Position numbers and translations under genes: made by a program. A stretch of 6,854 bases of DNA from Ruminococcus sp. (GTDB lineage: Bacteria > Bacillota > Clostridia > Oscillospirales > Ruminococcaceae): assembly GCA_023667165.1 (NCBI GenBank), contig JAMPAO010000122.1:1-6854 (forward strand). Direction: 5' to 3'. The notes under the pieces are model-generated. The model was not told where the DNA came from. It saw only the letters and a list, made by a program, of their open reading frames with translations, and did not search any database. Of this stretch, positions 1 to 5,381 are shown in pieces. Position 1 is the first letter of the stretch. Each line of letters starts with the position of its first letter.

Positions 1-12
1 TTGGGTTATAAT
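1..12 (+). promoter_or_regulatory. Possible sigma-A minus-10 box for pckG
   Basis: A perfect TATAAT lies at positions 7-12. The matching minus-35 box would fall outside the window, so the promoter is only half visible. If used, transcription would start near position 19 and give pckG an untranslated leader of about 190 bases. That leader (19-212) is AT-rich, with no riboswitch or strong hairpin I can recognise. The only inverted repeat seen is a weak TTTTGC/GCAAAA pair at 162-167 and 184-189, just before the ribosome binding site. No better promoter was found closer to the gene. Confidence 0.35.
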
Positions 13-195
13 AGTAATATGGGAAAATTTTTTTAACGGAATTTTATTTTTAACCCGTAAATGAAAGCTGACGCCCTTGAAAATTCGCAGCATATGCCGA
101 AAATCAATTCAATTAATTTTTTTTAGGCAATTTTTGCAGGATTTGCGGCTCGATTATTCATTTTTGCGTTTTCCGTGAAAAAAGCAAAATTTTAT

Positions 196-211
196 AAAAG
201 GAGATCTGATG
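196..211 (+). promoter_or_regulatory. pckG ribosome binding site with two nested ATG codons
   Basis: AAAAGGAG at 196-203 is a strong Shine-Dalgarno sequence. It serves two ATGs: one at 209 (5 bases after GGAG) and one at 213 (9 bases after). The ATG at 209 opens only an eight-codon frame ending in TAA at 233-235, in a different frame from pckG. The ATG at 213 opens the full enzyme at its family-typical N-terminus and is the chosen start. The spacing suits both, so the out-of-frame ATG could compete for initiation. Confidence 0.65.
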
Positions 212-212
212 T

Positions 213-2027
213 ATGTCACTTACAAAAAATCCTAACGTACTAAAGTGGGTAGACGAAATGGTCGATCTTACAAAACCCGATAAGGTTGTATGGATCGATG
301 GCTCAAAGGAGCAGCTCGATGCGCTTACAGACGAGGTTTGCGCGCTTCCCGAGGGCAATCGGGACAAAATGTACAGGCTTAACGAGGAAAAGCTTCCCGG
401 CTGCCTGTATCACAGAACTCTCCCCAACGACGTTGCACGCGTTGAGGACAGGACTTTCATCTGCACGCCCACAAAGGAAGAAGCGGGCCCCACAAATAAC
501 TGGTGCGATCCCGCCGAGATGTACGCCAAGCTGTCAAAGCTGTACGACGGCGTTATGAAAGGCAGAACAATGTACGTTATCCCCTATTCCATGGGACCTA
601 TCGGTTCTCCTTTGGCTAAAGTGGGCGTTGAGATCACAGATTCCATCTACGTTGTTCTCAATATGAATATTATGACAAGAATGGGAGCGCAGGCGTTCGA
701 GAACCTGGGCGATACATCAAACGACTTTGTAAGAGGCCTCCACTCCAAGGCTGACGTCGATCCCGAAAACAGATACATCGTGCAGTTCCCCCAGGACAAC
801 ACAATCTGGTCGATCAACTCCGCATACGGCGGAAACGTTCTTCTGGGCAAGAAGTGCTTTGCGCTCCGTATCGCTTCCTATCAGGGCAAGAACGAGGGAT
901 GGATGGCTGAGCATATGCTCATTCTGGGCGTTAAGAAACCCGACGGCAAGGTAGTGTACATCACCGCCGCATTCCCCTCCGCCTGCGGAAAAACAAACCT
1001 TGCAATGCTCATTCCTCCCAAGGTTTACAAGGACAAGGGATACGAGGTATTCACCGTCGGCGACGATATCGCATGGATGAAACCCGGCGAGGACGGTATG
1101 CTTTACGCCATCAACCCCGAAAACGGCTTCTTCGGAGTTGCTCCCGGCACCAACGACAAGTCCAACCACAACGCGCTTGCTTCCACAATGAAGGATACCA
1201 TCTTCACAAACGTTGCCCTTAACAACGCCGACAACACAGTTTGGTGGGAAGGTCTGGACAAAAATCCTCCCGAGGACGCCACAGAGTGGAAGGGCGCTAA
1301 GGTAAACGGCAAGGAGTTTACCGCAAACGGCGAAAAGCTCGCTCACCCCAACTCCAGATTTACCGCTCCCGCTGTCAACTGCCCCTGCGTATCTCCCGAG
1401 TTCAACAATCCCAAGGGAGTTCCCGTATCGGCGATCATTTTCGGCGGCAGACGCGCGTCCACAACTCCTCTTGTATATCAGTCCTTTGACTGGACTCACG
1501 GAACATATGTAGGCTCTGCAGTATCCTCCGAAACAACGGCTGCCGCTACCGGCGCGGTAGGCGTTCTCCGTCACGATCCCATGGCTATGAAGCCTTTTAT
1601 CGGCTACAACGTGGGTGATTACTGGGCACACTGGCTGGAAATGGGCGAGAAGCTGGGCGATAAGGCTCCCAAGATATTCAACGTAAACTGGTTCAAGCAG
1701 GACGAGAACGGTCACTTCATCTGGCCCGGCTTCGGCGATAACATGAGAGTTCTCGACTGGATCATAAAGAGATGCGAGGGCGCTGTTGACGCCGAGGAAA
1801 CAGCTATCGGATATCTGCCCAAGAAGAGCGATATCAACCTTGAGGGCATCGAGGACGAGGTTACTCCCGAGATCCTTGACAAGCTCCTTGACGTTGACAA
1901 GGATCTTTGGAAGAAAGAGATCGCGGAAATGCGCAGATACTACAAGGAGGACATTTCCGACAAGGGCGGTCATGTTCCCGCAGCTCTCAGCGCGCAGCTT
2001 GACAAGATCGAGGCAAGACTGGGTTGA
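213..2027 (+). CDS. pckG: Phosphoenolpyruvate carboxykinase, GTP-dependent
   Basis: This cytoplasmic enzyme catalyses oxaloacetate + GTP = phosphoenolpyruvate + GDP + CO2, linking the C4-dicarboxylate pool to glycolysis. The 604-residue length is normal for the GTP class. Visible motifs, in order, are the substrate-loop YGGN at 205-208, metal-ligand candidates Lys213/214 and His234, the P-loop FPSACGKTN at 254-262 with the GTP-class reactive cysteine (Cys258), the kinase-2 motif GDDIAWM with Asp284/Asp285, RFTAP around Arg382, GGRR at 411-414, and the aromatic guanine-binding region WF..., HFIWPGFGDN at 493-510. ATP-type enzymes lack this cysteine P-loop and guanine pocket, so the GTP assignment is firm. 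Synonymous sites strongly prefer C, consistent with high expression. It appears monocistronic, ending in a strong terminator. In gut succinate producers it can run toward oxaloacetate; that direction is inferred here. Confidence 0.97.
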   Translation: MSLTKNPNVLKWVDEMVDLTKPDKVVWIDGSKEQLDALTDEVCALPEGNRDKMYRLNEEKLPGCLYHRTLPNDVARVEDRTFICTPTKEEAGPTNNWCDPAEMYAKLSKLYDGVMKGRTMYVIPYSMGPIGSPLAKVGVEITDSIYVVLNMNIMTRMGAQAFENLGDTSNDFVRGLHSKADVDPENRYIVQFPQDNTIWSINSAYGGNVLLGKKCFALRIASYQGKNEGWMAEHMLILGVKKPDGKVVYITAAFPSACGKTNLAMLIPPKVYKDKGYEVFTVGDDIAWMKPGEDGMLYAINPENGFFGVAPGTNDKSNHNALASTMKDTIFTNVALNNADNTVWWEGLDKNPPEDATEWKGAKVNGKEFTANGEKLAHPNSRFTAPAVNCPCVSPEFNNPKGVPVSAIIFGGRRASTTPLVYQSFDWTHGTYVGSAVSSETTAAATGAVGVLRHDPMAMKPFIGYNVGDYWAHWLEMGEKLGDKAPKIFNVNWFKQDENGHFIWPGFGDNMRVLDWIIKRCEGAVDAEETAIGYLPKKSDINLEGIEDEVTPEILDKLLDVDKDLWKKEIAEMRRYYKEDISDKGGHVPAALSAQLDKIEARLG

Positions 2028-2075
2028 TAGAAGCAAGAAATTTCAGAGGCAAGATGATTTTGTCTTGAATAAATT

Positions 2076-2115
2076 ACCCTGCCGTATCGGGTGTGATACG
2101 GCAGGGTTTTTATTA
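2076..2115 (+). terminator. Rho-independent terminator of pckG
   Basis: A perfect 13-base-pair stem (ACCCTGCCGTATC at 2076-2088 with GATACGGCAGGGT at 2095-2107) closes a six-base loop. TTTTTATTATTT follows on the plus strand. It starts 49 bases after the pckG stop. On the minus strand the same stem is followed by AATTTATT, a poor U-tract, so it may also stop the convergent sirtuin cluster, but less efficiently. A minor CAAGA/TCTTG inverted repeat at 2050-2067 precedes it. Confidence 0.95.
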
Positions 2116-2122
2116 TTTGGTT

Positions 2123-2301
2123 TTATTCCGAAATAACACCAAGCGAAGCGTACAGTTCGGCAACGACTGTTTCCTCTGCGGTCGTTTCGGTTATTTCAAT
2201 TGTTTCCGAAACAGTTTCGGATGTTTCTGCCTCATTTGAAGCGCAAGAGCACAAAACAGTGTTCAATGCTAAGATCAAGGCTATAAATTTTATTTTTTCA
2301 T
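2123..2301 (-). pseudogene. Small lipoprotein frame, frameshifted at its start and lacking a domain
   Basis: The minus-strand frame encodes KIKFIALILALNTVLCSC, a lysine-rich n-region, hydrophobic core and lipobox LCSC, so it should be a lipidated, membrane-anchored protein. A Thr/Glu/Ser-rich stretch follows and the frame stops at TAA 2123-2125. The natural start is ATG at 2301-2299, preceded by AGAGG at ideal spacing (minus-strand AAGAGGAAAAAATATG). That ATG is followed by six A and then T, so it reads Met-Lys-Lys-stop. One extra A would join it to the lipoprotein frame and give a 59-residue product. Without it, the frame could start only at weak upstream codons such as TTG inside or near the sirtuin end. 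After the acidic linker only about ten residues remain, where such lipoproteins normally carry a globular domain. It lies 41 bases downstream of sirTM. It could be a pseudogene, a slippage-controlled gene or a sequencing error. Confidence 0.55.
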
Positions 2302-2342
2302 ATTTTTTCCTCTTGAATTTGCCGATATTCAAAGCTCTGCGG

Positions 2343-3215
2343 TTATACGGAAAGACCATCAAGTACCCTGCCGATATCCGAGCTGACGCATACGGAACGC
2401 TTCTCGATCTCCCGCGGAGCAAACGCTTCTCCGTAATTTATGCAGGCATAGACCGCCTTGGGATTTCTCGCCGTCATATCCCAAAACGGATATTTTATTA
2501 TCGCGGGGGTATTATATCCCACCCCAAGCTCCAGAAACAATATCCGCGAATCTCTTCTTGTACGCAGAAAATTATCATACCTTTCGGCGGCATTGTACCA
2601 GCCCTCGTCTTGAACAAATTTACCGTCCGCCCGCAGATTCATTGTCATAGGCTTGCCGCATTTCGGACATTTCGGGATAAGTTCGGAGGGGATACGCATA
2701 TTTTCCTGTTCGTGAAACATTCTGCGGATCTGCTCCTCATTGTCATAGGTCGCGTTATGACACGGCTCGCTGCACTGAAACAAGCCGTAATCGCCCTGCG
2801 TATAGAAAAGCCGTTTTTTGTCGAAACCCGCCTTTTGAAACTGATGATCGACGTTTGTAGTCAGCACAAAATGATCCTTATCCTTTACAAGCTCCAAAAG
2901 CCGCTTATATACGCCGTTATCAACGTCAGCATAGCGGTTGCGGTAAACGTACCTCGACCAGTACGCCCAATGCTCCTCCGGCGTTTCAAAGGGATAAAAG
3001 TCTCCCGAATACATATCCGTAAAGCCGTATTTTCCGATAAAATCGGAAAAATATTTTTCAAACCGTTCTCCCGTGTAGGTAAATCCCGAGGCGGCGGAAA
3101 GTCCCGCTCCCGCGTCTATAATAACCGTTTCGGCGTTTCGGAGAGCTTCTCCCAGCCGTGCAGTATCACCCGAGAAGCTCTCTGTAGATCTCGCGATCGT
3201 CCTGCTTGAAAACAT
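2343..3215 (-). CDS. sirTM: Class M sirtuin (SirTM), protein ADP-ribosyltransferase
   Basis: This is a NAD-dependent sirtuin of the macrodomain-linked class, which in staphylococci and streptococci ADP-ribosylates a lipoylated GcvH-like protein rather than deacetylating. The 290-residue protein looks complete. It carries the NAD-binding GAGLS at 36-40, GFTYTGERFEKYF at 44-56, and TTNVDHQF at 119-126 with Asn121. YTQGDYG at 138-144 has Gln140 where ordinary sirtuins have the catalytic histidine. Asn121, Gln140 and Asp142 fit the class M active-site set described for the S. aureus enzyme. Zinc cysteines are Cys148/Cys152 and Cys183/Cys186. ELGVGYNTPAIIKYPFW near 229-245 is a strong family signature. 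The start ATG has a very good ribosome site and overlaps the upstream macrodomain remnant by 50 bases, as expected for translationally linked partners. No lipoate ligase or GcvH-like gene is in the window, so the substrate is unknown. Confidence 0.93.
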   Translation of the reverse strand: MFSSRTIARSTESFSGDTARLGEALRNAETVIIDAGAGLSAASGFTYTGERFEKYFSDFIGKYGFTDMYSGDFYPFETPEEHWAYWSRYVYRNRYADVDNGVYKRLLELVKDKDHFVLTTNVDHQFQKAGFDKKRLFYTQGDYGLFQCSEPCHNATYDNEEQIRRMFHEQENMRIPSELIPKCPKCGKPMTMNLRADGKFVQDEGWYNAAERYDNFLRTRRDSRILFLELGVGYNTPAIIKYPFWDMTARNPKAVYACINYGEAFAPREIEKRSVCVSSDIGRVLDGLSV

Positions 3216-3557
3216 TGAATATCACCTCTATACTGTGACTTTTAAGAAAATCCCTTACCGTTTTTACCGCGATCTCAGCCGCCGCCCTTTGAGGGAACCC
3301 GAATACTCCCGTTGTAATACAGCAGAAAGCAACGCTCTTCACATTGTTTTTAACGGCAGCTTCAAGGCAGGAATTGTAGCAGCTTTCAAGCTGACTGCAA
3401 TGCTTTTTCGTAAGTCCGCCCCCGACGACGGGTCCTACCGTGTGGATAATATATTCGCTCGGCAGATTGTACGCGGGCGTTATCTTTGCCGTTCCCGCCG
3501 GCTCCTCATGCCCCTGCTCTTTCATTATCTCGGCGCATTTCAGAAGAAAAATCCCGC
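3166..3557 (-). pseudogene. Zinc-type macrodomain ADP-ribosyl hydrolase, C-terminal half only
   Basis: The last 119 codons (ATG at 3525) match the SirTM-associated macrodomain: QGHEEPAGTAKITPAYNLP, then YIIHTVGP and the second phosphate loop ITTGVFGFP at residues 70-78 of this frame, ending YRELLG. The same frame is open further upstream and reads DCGIFLLKCAEIM just before that Met, which I take as the remaining edge of homology. Full-length relatives are roughly 260-270 residues. The N-terminal part with the NAAN ADP-ribose-binding loop and the Cys/His zinc motif is absent, and upstream DNA is instead the end of the MBL-fold gene in another frame. No ribosome site precedes ATG 3525. It sits 12 bases beyond the MBL-fold stop, so only reinitiation would translate it. 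A working hydrolase is unlikely, so I call it a 5'-truncated pseudogene. The upstream boundary is approximate. Confidence 0.85.
3221..3229 (-). promoter_or_regulatory. Ribosome binding site of sirTM
   Basis: On the minus strand AGAGGTGAT stands five bases before the ATG at 3215. It is a long match to the 16S anti-Shine-Dalgarno sequence. It lies within the end of the macrodomain frame. It fixes the sirtuin start and means SirTM can be translated even though the upstream frame is truncated. Confidence 0.8.
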
Positions 3558-4328
3558 AGTCATATCCAGGTAATTTTCTCCGCTGTAACCGGGATAATTC
3601 TTCTTTACCTTTTCCTTAAACTCCTCGGCATTGGAGCAGTCCGCAGCGATCGCCTTGATATTTTCGATATAATCTATCTTAGTCTGTGCGTCCTTTAAGT
3701 CCTCGGGAGTGTAGTGAGATGTAAGTATAAGGTCATAGCCTTTTGCAATATAGCCTTTAAGCTCGGAAACGACCGCGTCCGCGTGTCCCGCTCCCGCAAC
3801 GATGGAGTGGCAGTCGTGACCCAGCATATGGGTATAGACCGCGTTTATCTCGGGGATCTCGATATCGAACGCCTCGTCCGTCTGCCTGATGATAAATTCG
3901 ATACCGCCGATGACGGTGCCGCCCTCGCCGATAATATTGGTGATCTTATGCAGGGAGCAGTCAAAAATATCGCCGAACGCTCCGGTGAATTTGTCGATCA
4001 AAGCCTTTCCGCCGCCGTTTGCGTTATAATCGGCAGCATTCTGCGTGGCGTACTTGGGAACGCCGGGCAGGAACGTTCCCCCTGCGCCGTGGTAAGCTAT
4101 GAGTATACCTTCGACCTCGGCGTCCTTCAGGTACTCCTCCAGTTCCCTGTTATTGTCAAAGAAACACGGAGATTCGATAATAACCGCATTGCCGTTTTTT
4201 TCGATAACGAAAACCTCGTCGTCGATAAAGTCGTTTGTCTTGTAGGCGTGGAGCTTAACTCCGCCGAAATCGTAAACGTTCATCTCTCCCTTGCCGAGCT
4301 TTACAGATGTAAATGCGTTCTTGTTCAT
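3540..4328 (-). CDS. Metallo-beta-lactamase-fold-like protein with degenerate metal site
   Basis: The 262-residue protein starts MNKNAFTSVKLGKG. Its early segment (DDEVFVIEKNGNAVIIESP, residues 36-54) has the strand pattern of MBL-fold proteins, followed by ILIAYHGAGGTFLPG at 75-89 where the family usually has the HxHxDH metal motif. Only one histidine of that motif (His80) is left. Later histidines at HMLGHDCHSIV (167-177) and LTSHYTPE (202-209) sit where other metal ligands are expected. It is therefore either a non-classical or an inactive member; the exact substrate is not recognisable. No signal peptide is seen, so it should be cytoplasmic. The ATG at 4328 is preferred over an in-frame TTG at 4343 because GGAGGAG is correctly placed only for the ATG. 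It is the first gene of the leftward cluster. Its stop is directly followed by the truncated macrodomain. Confidence 0.75.
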   Translation of the reverse strand: MNKNAFTSVKLGKGEMNVYDFGGVKLHAYKTNDFIDDEVFVIEKNGNAVIIESPCFFDNNRELEEYLKDAEVEGILIAYHGAGGTFLPGVPKYATQNAADYNANGGGKALIDKFTGAFGDIFDCSLHKITNIIGEGGTVIGGIEFIIRQTDEAFDIEIPEINAVYTHMLGHDCHSIVAGAGHADAVVSELKGYIAKGYDLILTSHYTPEDLKDAQTKIDYIENIKAIAADCSNAEEFKEKVKKNYPGYSGENYLDMTAGFFF

Positions 4329-4334
4329 AAATAT

Positions 4335-4341
4335 CTCCTCC
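4335..4341 (-). promoter_or_regulatory. Ribosome binding site of the MBL-fold gene
   Basis: GGAGGAG on the minus strand precedes ATG 4328-4326 with about seven bases between. An in-frame TTG at 4343 would place this Shine-Dalgarno inside the coding sequence, so the ATG is the real start. Confidence 0.8.
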
Positions 4342-4384
4342 AAAATATATTATGCTGCGGGAATTTTCCCTTGCCTTTGAATAT

Positions 4385-4413
4385 ATCATAACACGGGAAA
4401 TTCGGTTTGTAAA
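4385..4413 (-). promoter_or_regulatory. Sigma-A promoter for the MBL-macrodomain-sirTM cluster
   Basis: On the minus strand TTTACA (4413-4408) and TATGAT (4390-4385) are separated by exactly 17 bases, and a TG dinucleotide lies one base before the minus-10 box. Transcription should begin near 4378, giving a leader of about 50 bases before ATG 4328. Related CGGGAAWTT sequences flank the minus-10 region (4358-4366 and 4394-4402). They might be operator halves, but that is speculative. No separate promoter was seen before the sirtuin. Confidence 0.7.
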
Positions 4414-4426
4414 GTACGCACTTTAC
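4409..4426. promoter_or_regulatory. Palindrome GTAAAGT-N4-ACTTTAC over the minus-35 box
   Basis: A perfect seven-base inverted repeat with a four-base centre (ACGC) overlaps the minus-35 box of the leftward promoter (4408-4413). That position suits a repressor site. No regulator gene is in the window, so the binding protein is unknown. Confidence 0.45.
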
Positions 4427-4435
4427 TGTGCCGTA

Positions 4436-4476
4436 GTTACTTTTCGGTAACCGACGGACAGTTACCCGAAAGTAAC
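4436..4476. promoter_or_regulatory. Paired operator-like palindromes (GTTAC-N6-GTAAC, twice)
   Basis: GTTACTTTTCGGTAAC (4436-4451) and GTTACCCGAAAGTAAC (4461-4476) are each GTTAC-N6-GTAAC. The second is the inverted copy of the first at 14 of 16 positions. A nine-base spacer separates them, so the centres are 25 base pairs apart, about two and a half helical turns. The whole element is a large dyad. It lies just upstream of the leftward minus-35 box and over 100 bases upstream of the rightward promoter. The GTTAC/GTAAC layout recalls operators of dimeric winged-helix regulators (MarR or HxlR type). That family assignment is only an impression. As RNA it could form a long hairpin, but no U-tract follows, so it is not a terminator. 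Confidence 0.55.
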
Positions 4477-4492
4477 CTTTGACAAGCTAAGG

Positions 4493-4538
4493 GAAAAAAG
4501 CTTTTTTCGGGCAATGAAAATTTTCCGTAAAAATTTTT
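4493..4538. other. Cluster of A/T-tract palindromes, probably bent DNA
   Basis: Three perfect palindromes follow one another: GAAAAAAGCTTTTTTC (4493-4508), GAAAATTTTC (4516-4525) and AAAAATTTTT (4529-4538). Together they give several A- or T-tracts at short intervals, upstream of the promoter at 4583-4611. Such tracts commonly bend DNA. The gap to the minus-35 box (about 45 bases) is larger than for a classical UP element. No coding sequence is supported here. Confidence 0.4.
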
Positions 4539-4582
4539 GAAAATATCCTCGTCGGGTAGGTGAGCGGTACATAAAATACGCT

Positions 4583-4611
4583 TTGACATTTTGATTTGAT
4601 TATGGTATAAT
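4583..4611 (+). promoter_or_regulatory. Consensus extended minus-10 promoter of the GNAT gene
   Basis: TTGACA at 4583-4588 and TATAAT at 4606-4611 have a 17-base spacer, with TGG immediately before the minus-10 box. This is a perfect sigma-A promoter with an extended minus-10. Transcription should start near 4618, about 44 bases before the ATG at 4662. Confidence 0.92.
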
Positions 4612-4618
4612 TATTTTG
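4600..4618 (+). repeat. Promoter-core repeat, copy 1 of 2
   Basis: TTATGGTATAATTATTTTG (19 bases) recurs exactly at 5344-5362. Each copy forms the extended minus-10 box and start region of one of two neighbouring genes. The identity extends beyond the promoter consensus into the bases after the minus-10 box. Confidence 0.8.
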
Positions 4619-4631
4619 CCGAAGCATCTCA

Positions 4632-4645
4632 ATAAACCGAAATTT
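4632..4645 (+). repeat. Leader repeat ATAAACCGAAATTT, copy 1 of 2
   Basis: The 14-base sequence occurs here in the leader of the GNAT gene and again at 5992-6005 before the hydrolase gene. In both places an ACGGA and the ribosome site follow, and the start codon comes 16-18 bases after the repeat. It may be a shared leader element or a trace of copying. Confidence 0.6.
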
Positions 4646-4661
4646 GACGGAGGTATAAACA

Positions 4662-5261
4662 ATGCAAATAAAGGAACTATCCCCGAAGGACTTTAAGAAA
4701 GCCATTCAGTTTGCGGTTAAAGGAATGCATTTTGATAAATACCTGAAAAATAATTTTATGCTTCAGGCATACGGCAGATATTTTTGGTATCTTGAGTATA
4801 TGAACGCAACACAGGTAATTGCGGCATATGATAAAAATACGCTTTTGGGCGTGCTTATTGCCGATATGAAAAATGAACCTAAACCGTACGGATCATTTTG
4901 GAAAAGATTGTATGTTAAGCTGGCGGATCTTATTCAAAATGTTTTCTTTGACGGCGTAATGCCGTACAATGAAGCCAATAAAGAAATGTTTGCGGAGTAT
5001 ACAAAGAACTTCAAACCGGACGGAGAAATTCGCTTTTTAGCCGCCGACCCCGACAGCGGAGTGAAAGGCGTAGGCACATATCTGCTGAATGAGCTTGCAG
5101 CAAGGGAAAACGGAAAGGAAATTTACTTGTTTACTGACACAAATTGCACATATCAGTTTTACGAACGAAGGGGATTTGAACGAGTGAGCGAAAAAGAAAT
5201 TTTACTTGAGCTTTCCGACTTCGTTGACCTAAAATGCTTTTTGTATAGAAAAAAGCTGTAA
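4662..5261 (+). CDS. GNAT-family N-acetyltransferase
   Basis: This is a 199-residue cytoplasmic protein expected to transfer an acetyl group from acetyl-CoA to an amine; the acceptor is not predictable. The acetyl-CoA-binding motif A is seen at about 121-145: strand IRFLAADP followed by the pyrophosphate loop GVKGVG at 133-138 and helix TYLLNELA. Motif B follows as LFTDTNCTYQFYERRGFE at 156-173, where the Tyr-Glu-Arg-Arg-Gly-Phe pattern is typical of the fold and Tyr167 is a plausible general acid. The N-terminal part (residues 3-60) has the usual helix-rich acceptor-binding segment. The ATG is preceded by GGAGG at 4649-4653 with eight bases between. It has its own consensus promoter. No convincing terminator follows; ACGGG/CCCGT at about 5266-5306 is too weak. 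It may be part of a locally regulated set with the next genes. Confidence 0.85.
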   Translation: MQIKELSPKDFKKAIQFAVKGMHFDKYLKNNFMLQAYGRYFWYLEYMNATQVIAAYDKNTLLGVLIADMKNEPKPYGSFWKRLYVKLADLIQNVFFDGVMPYNEANKEMFAEYTKNFKPDGEIRFLAADPDSGVKGVGTYLLNELAARENGKEIYLFTDTNCTYQFYERRGFERVSEKEILLELSDFVDLKCFLYRKKL

Positions 5262-5326
5262 TAACGGGTTTTGCATTTCCCAATTTATTACCGACTTTGT
5301 CCCGTCAAGCCTAAAAAGGGCGTCAC

Positions 5327-5355
5327 TTGGTATTTTAATTCGGTTATGGTATAAT
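5327..5355 (+). promoter_or_regulatory. Extended minus-10 promoter of the membrane-protein gene
   Basis: TTGGTA at 5327-5332 and TATAAT at 5350-5355 have a 17-base spacer and TGG before the minus-10 box. Transcription should start near 5362, leaving a leader of about 98 bases that holds a hairpin. The gene is therefore not dependent on read-through from the acetyltransferase. Confidence 0.85.
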
Positions 5356-5362
5356 TATTTTG
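5344..5362 (+). repeat. Promoter-core repeat, copy 2 of 2
   Basis: This is an exact copy of the 19 bases at 4600-4618, again spanning the extended minus-10 box. The minus-35 boxes differ between the copies (TTGACA versus TTGGTA), as does most of the spacer. Confidence 0.8.
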
Positions 5363-5381
5363 TGAAACCCTCCGGTAAATT

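Noticed and set aside
62..75. Catabolite-response-like sequence (TGAAAGCTGACG) in the pckG leader
   Set aside because: It lacks the central CG and the right half of the consensus operator.
717..2036. 439-codon open frame on the minus strand opposite pckG
   Set aside because: It lies wholly antisense to a clear enzyme gene whose strong C-ending codon bias keeps the opposite frame open. It has no ribosome site or recognisable motif.
2259..3209. 316-codon plus-strand frame opposite sirTM
   Set aside because: It is antisense to a sirtuin with full family motifs. Its translation is rich in Arg, Lys and Ile without domain features.
4343..4343. TTG as upstream start of the MBL-fold gene
   Set aside because: It would place the strong GGAGGAG Shine-Dalgarno inside the gene. 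ATG 4328 is correctly spaced from it.
3714..4391. 225-codon plus-strand frame opposite the MBL-fold gene
   Set aside because: The minus-strand frame has the promoter, ribosome site and coherent fold pattern, so this is its shadow.
4479..4484. TTGACA just after the double operator as a third promoter
   Set aside because: No minus-10-like sequence occurs at 16-18 bases downstream; the position falls in the T-run of a palindrome.
5266..5306. ACGGG/CCCGT as terminator of the GNAT gene
   Set aside because: Only five pairs around a loop of over 30 bases, and no T-run.
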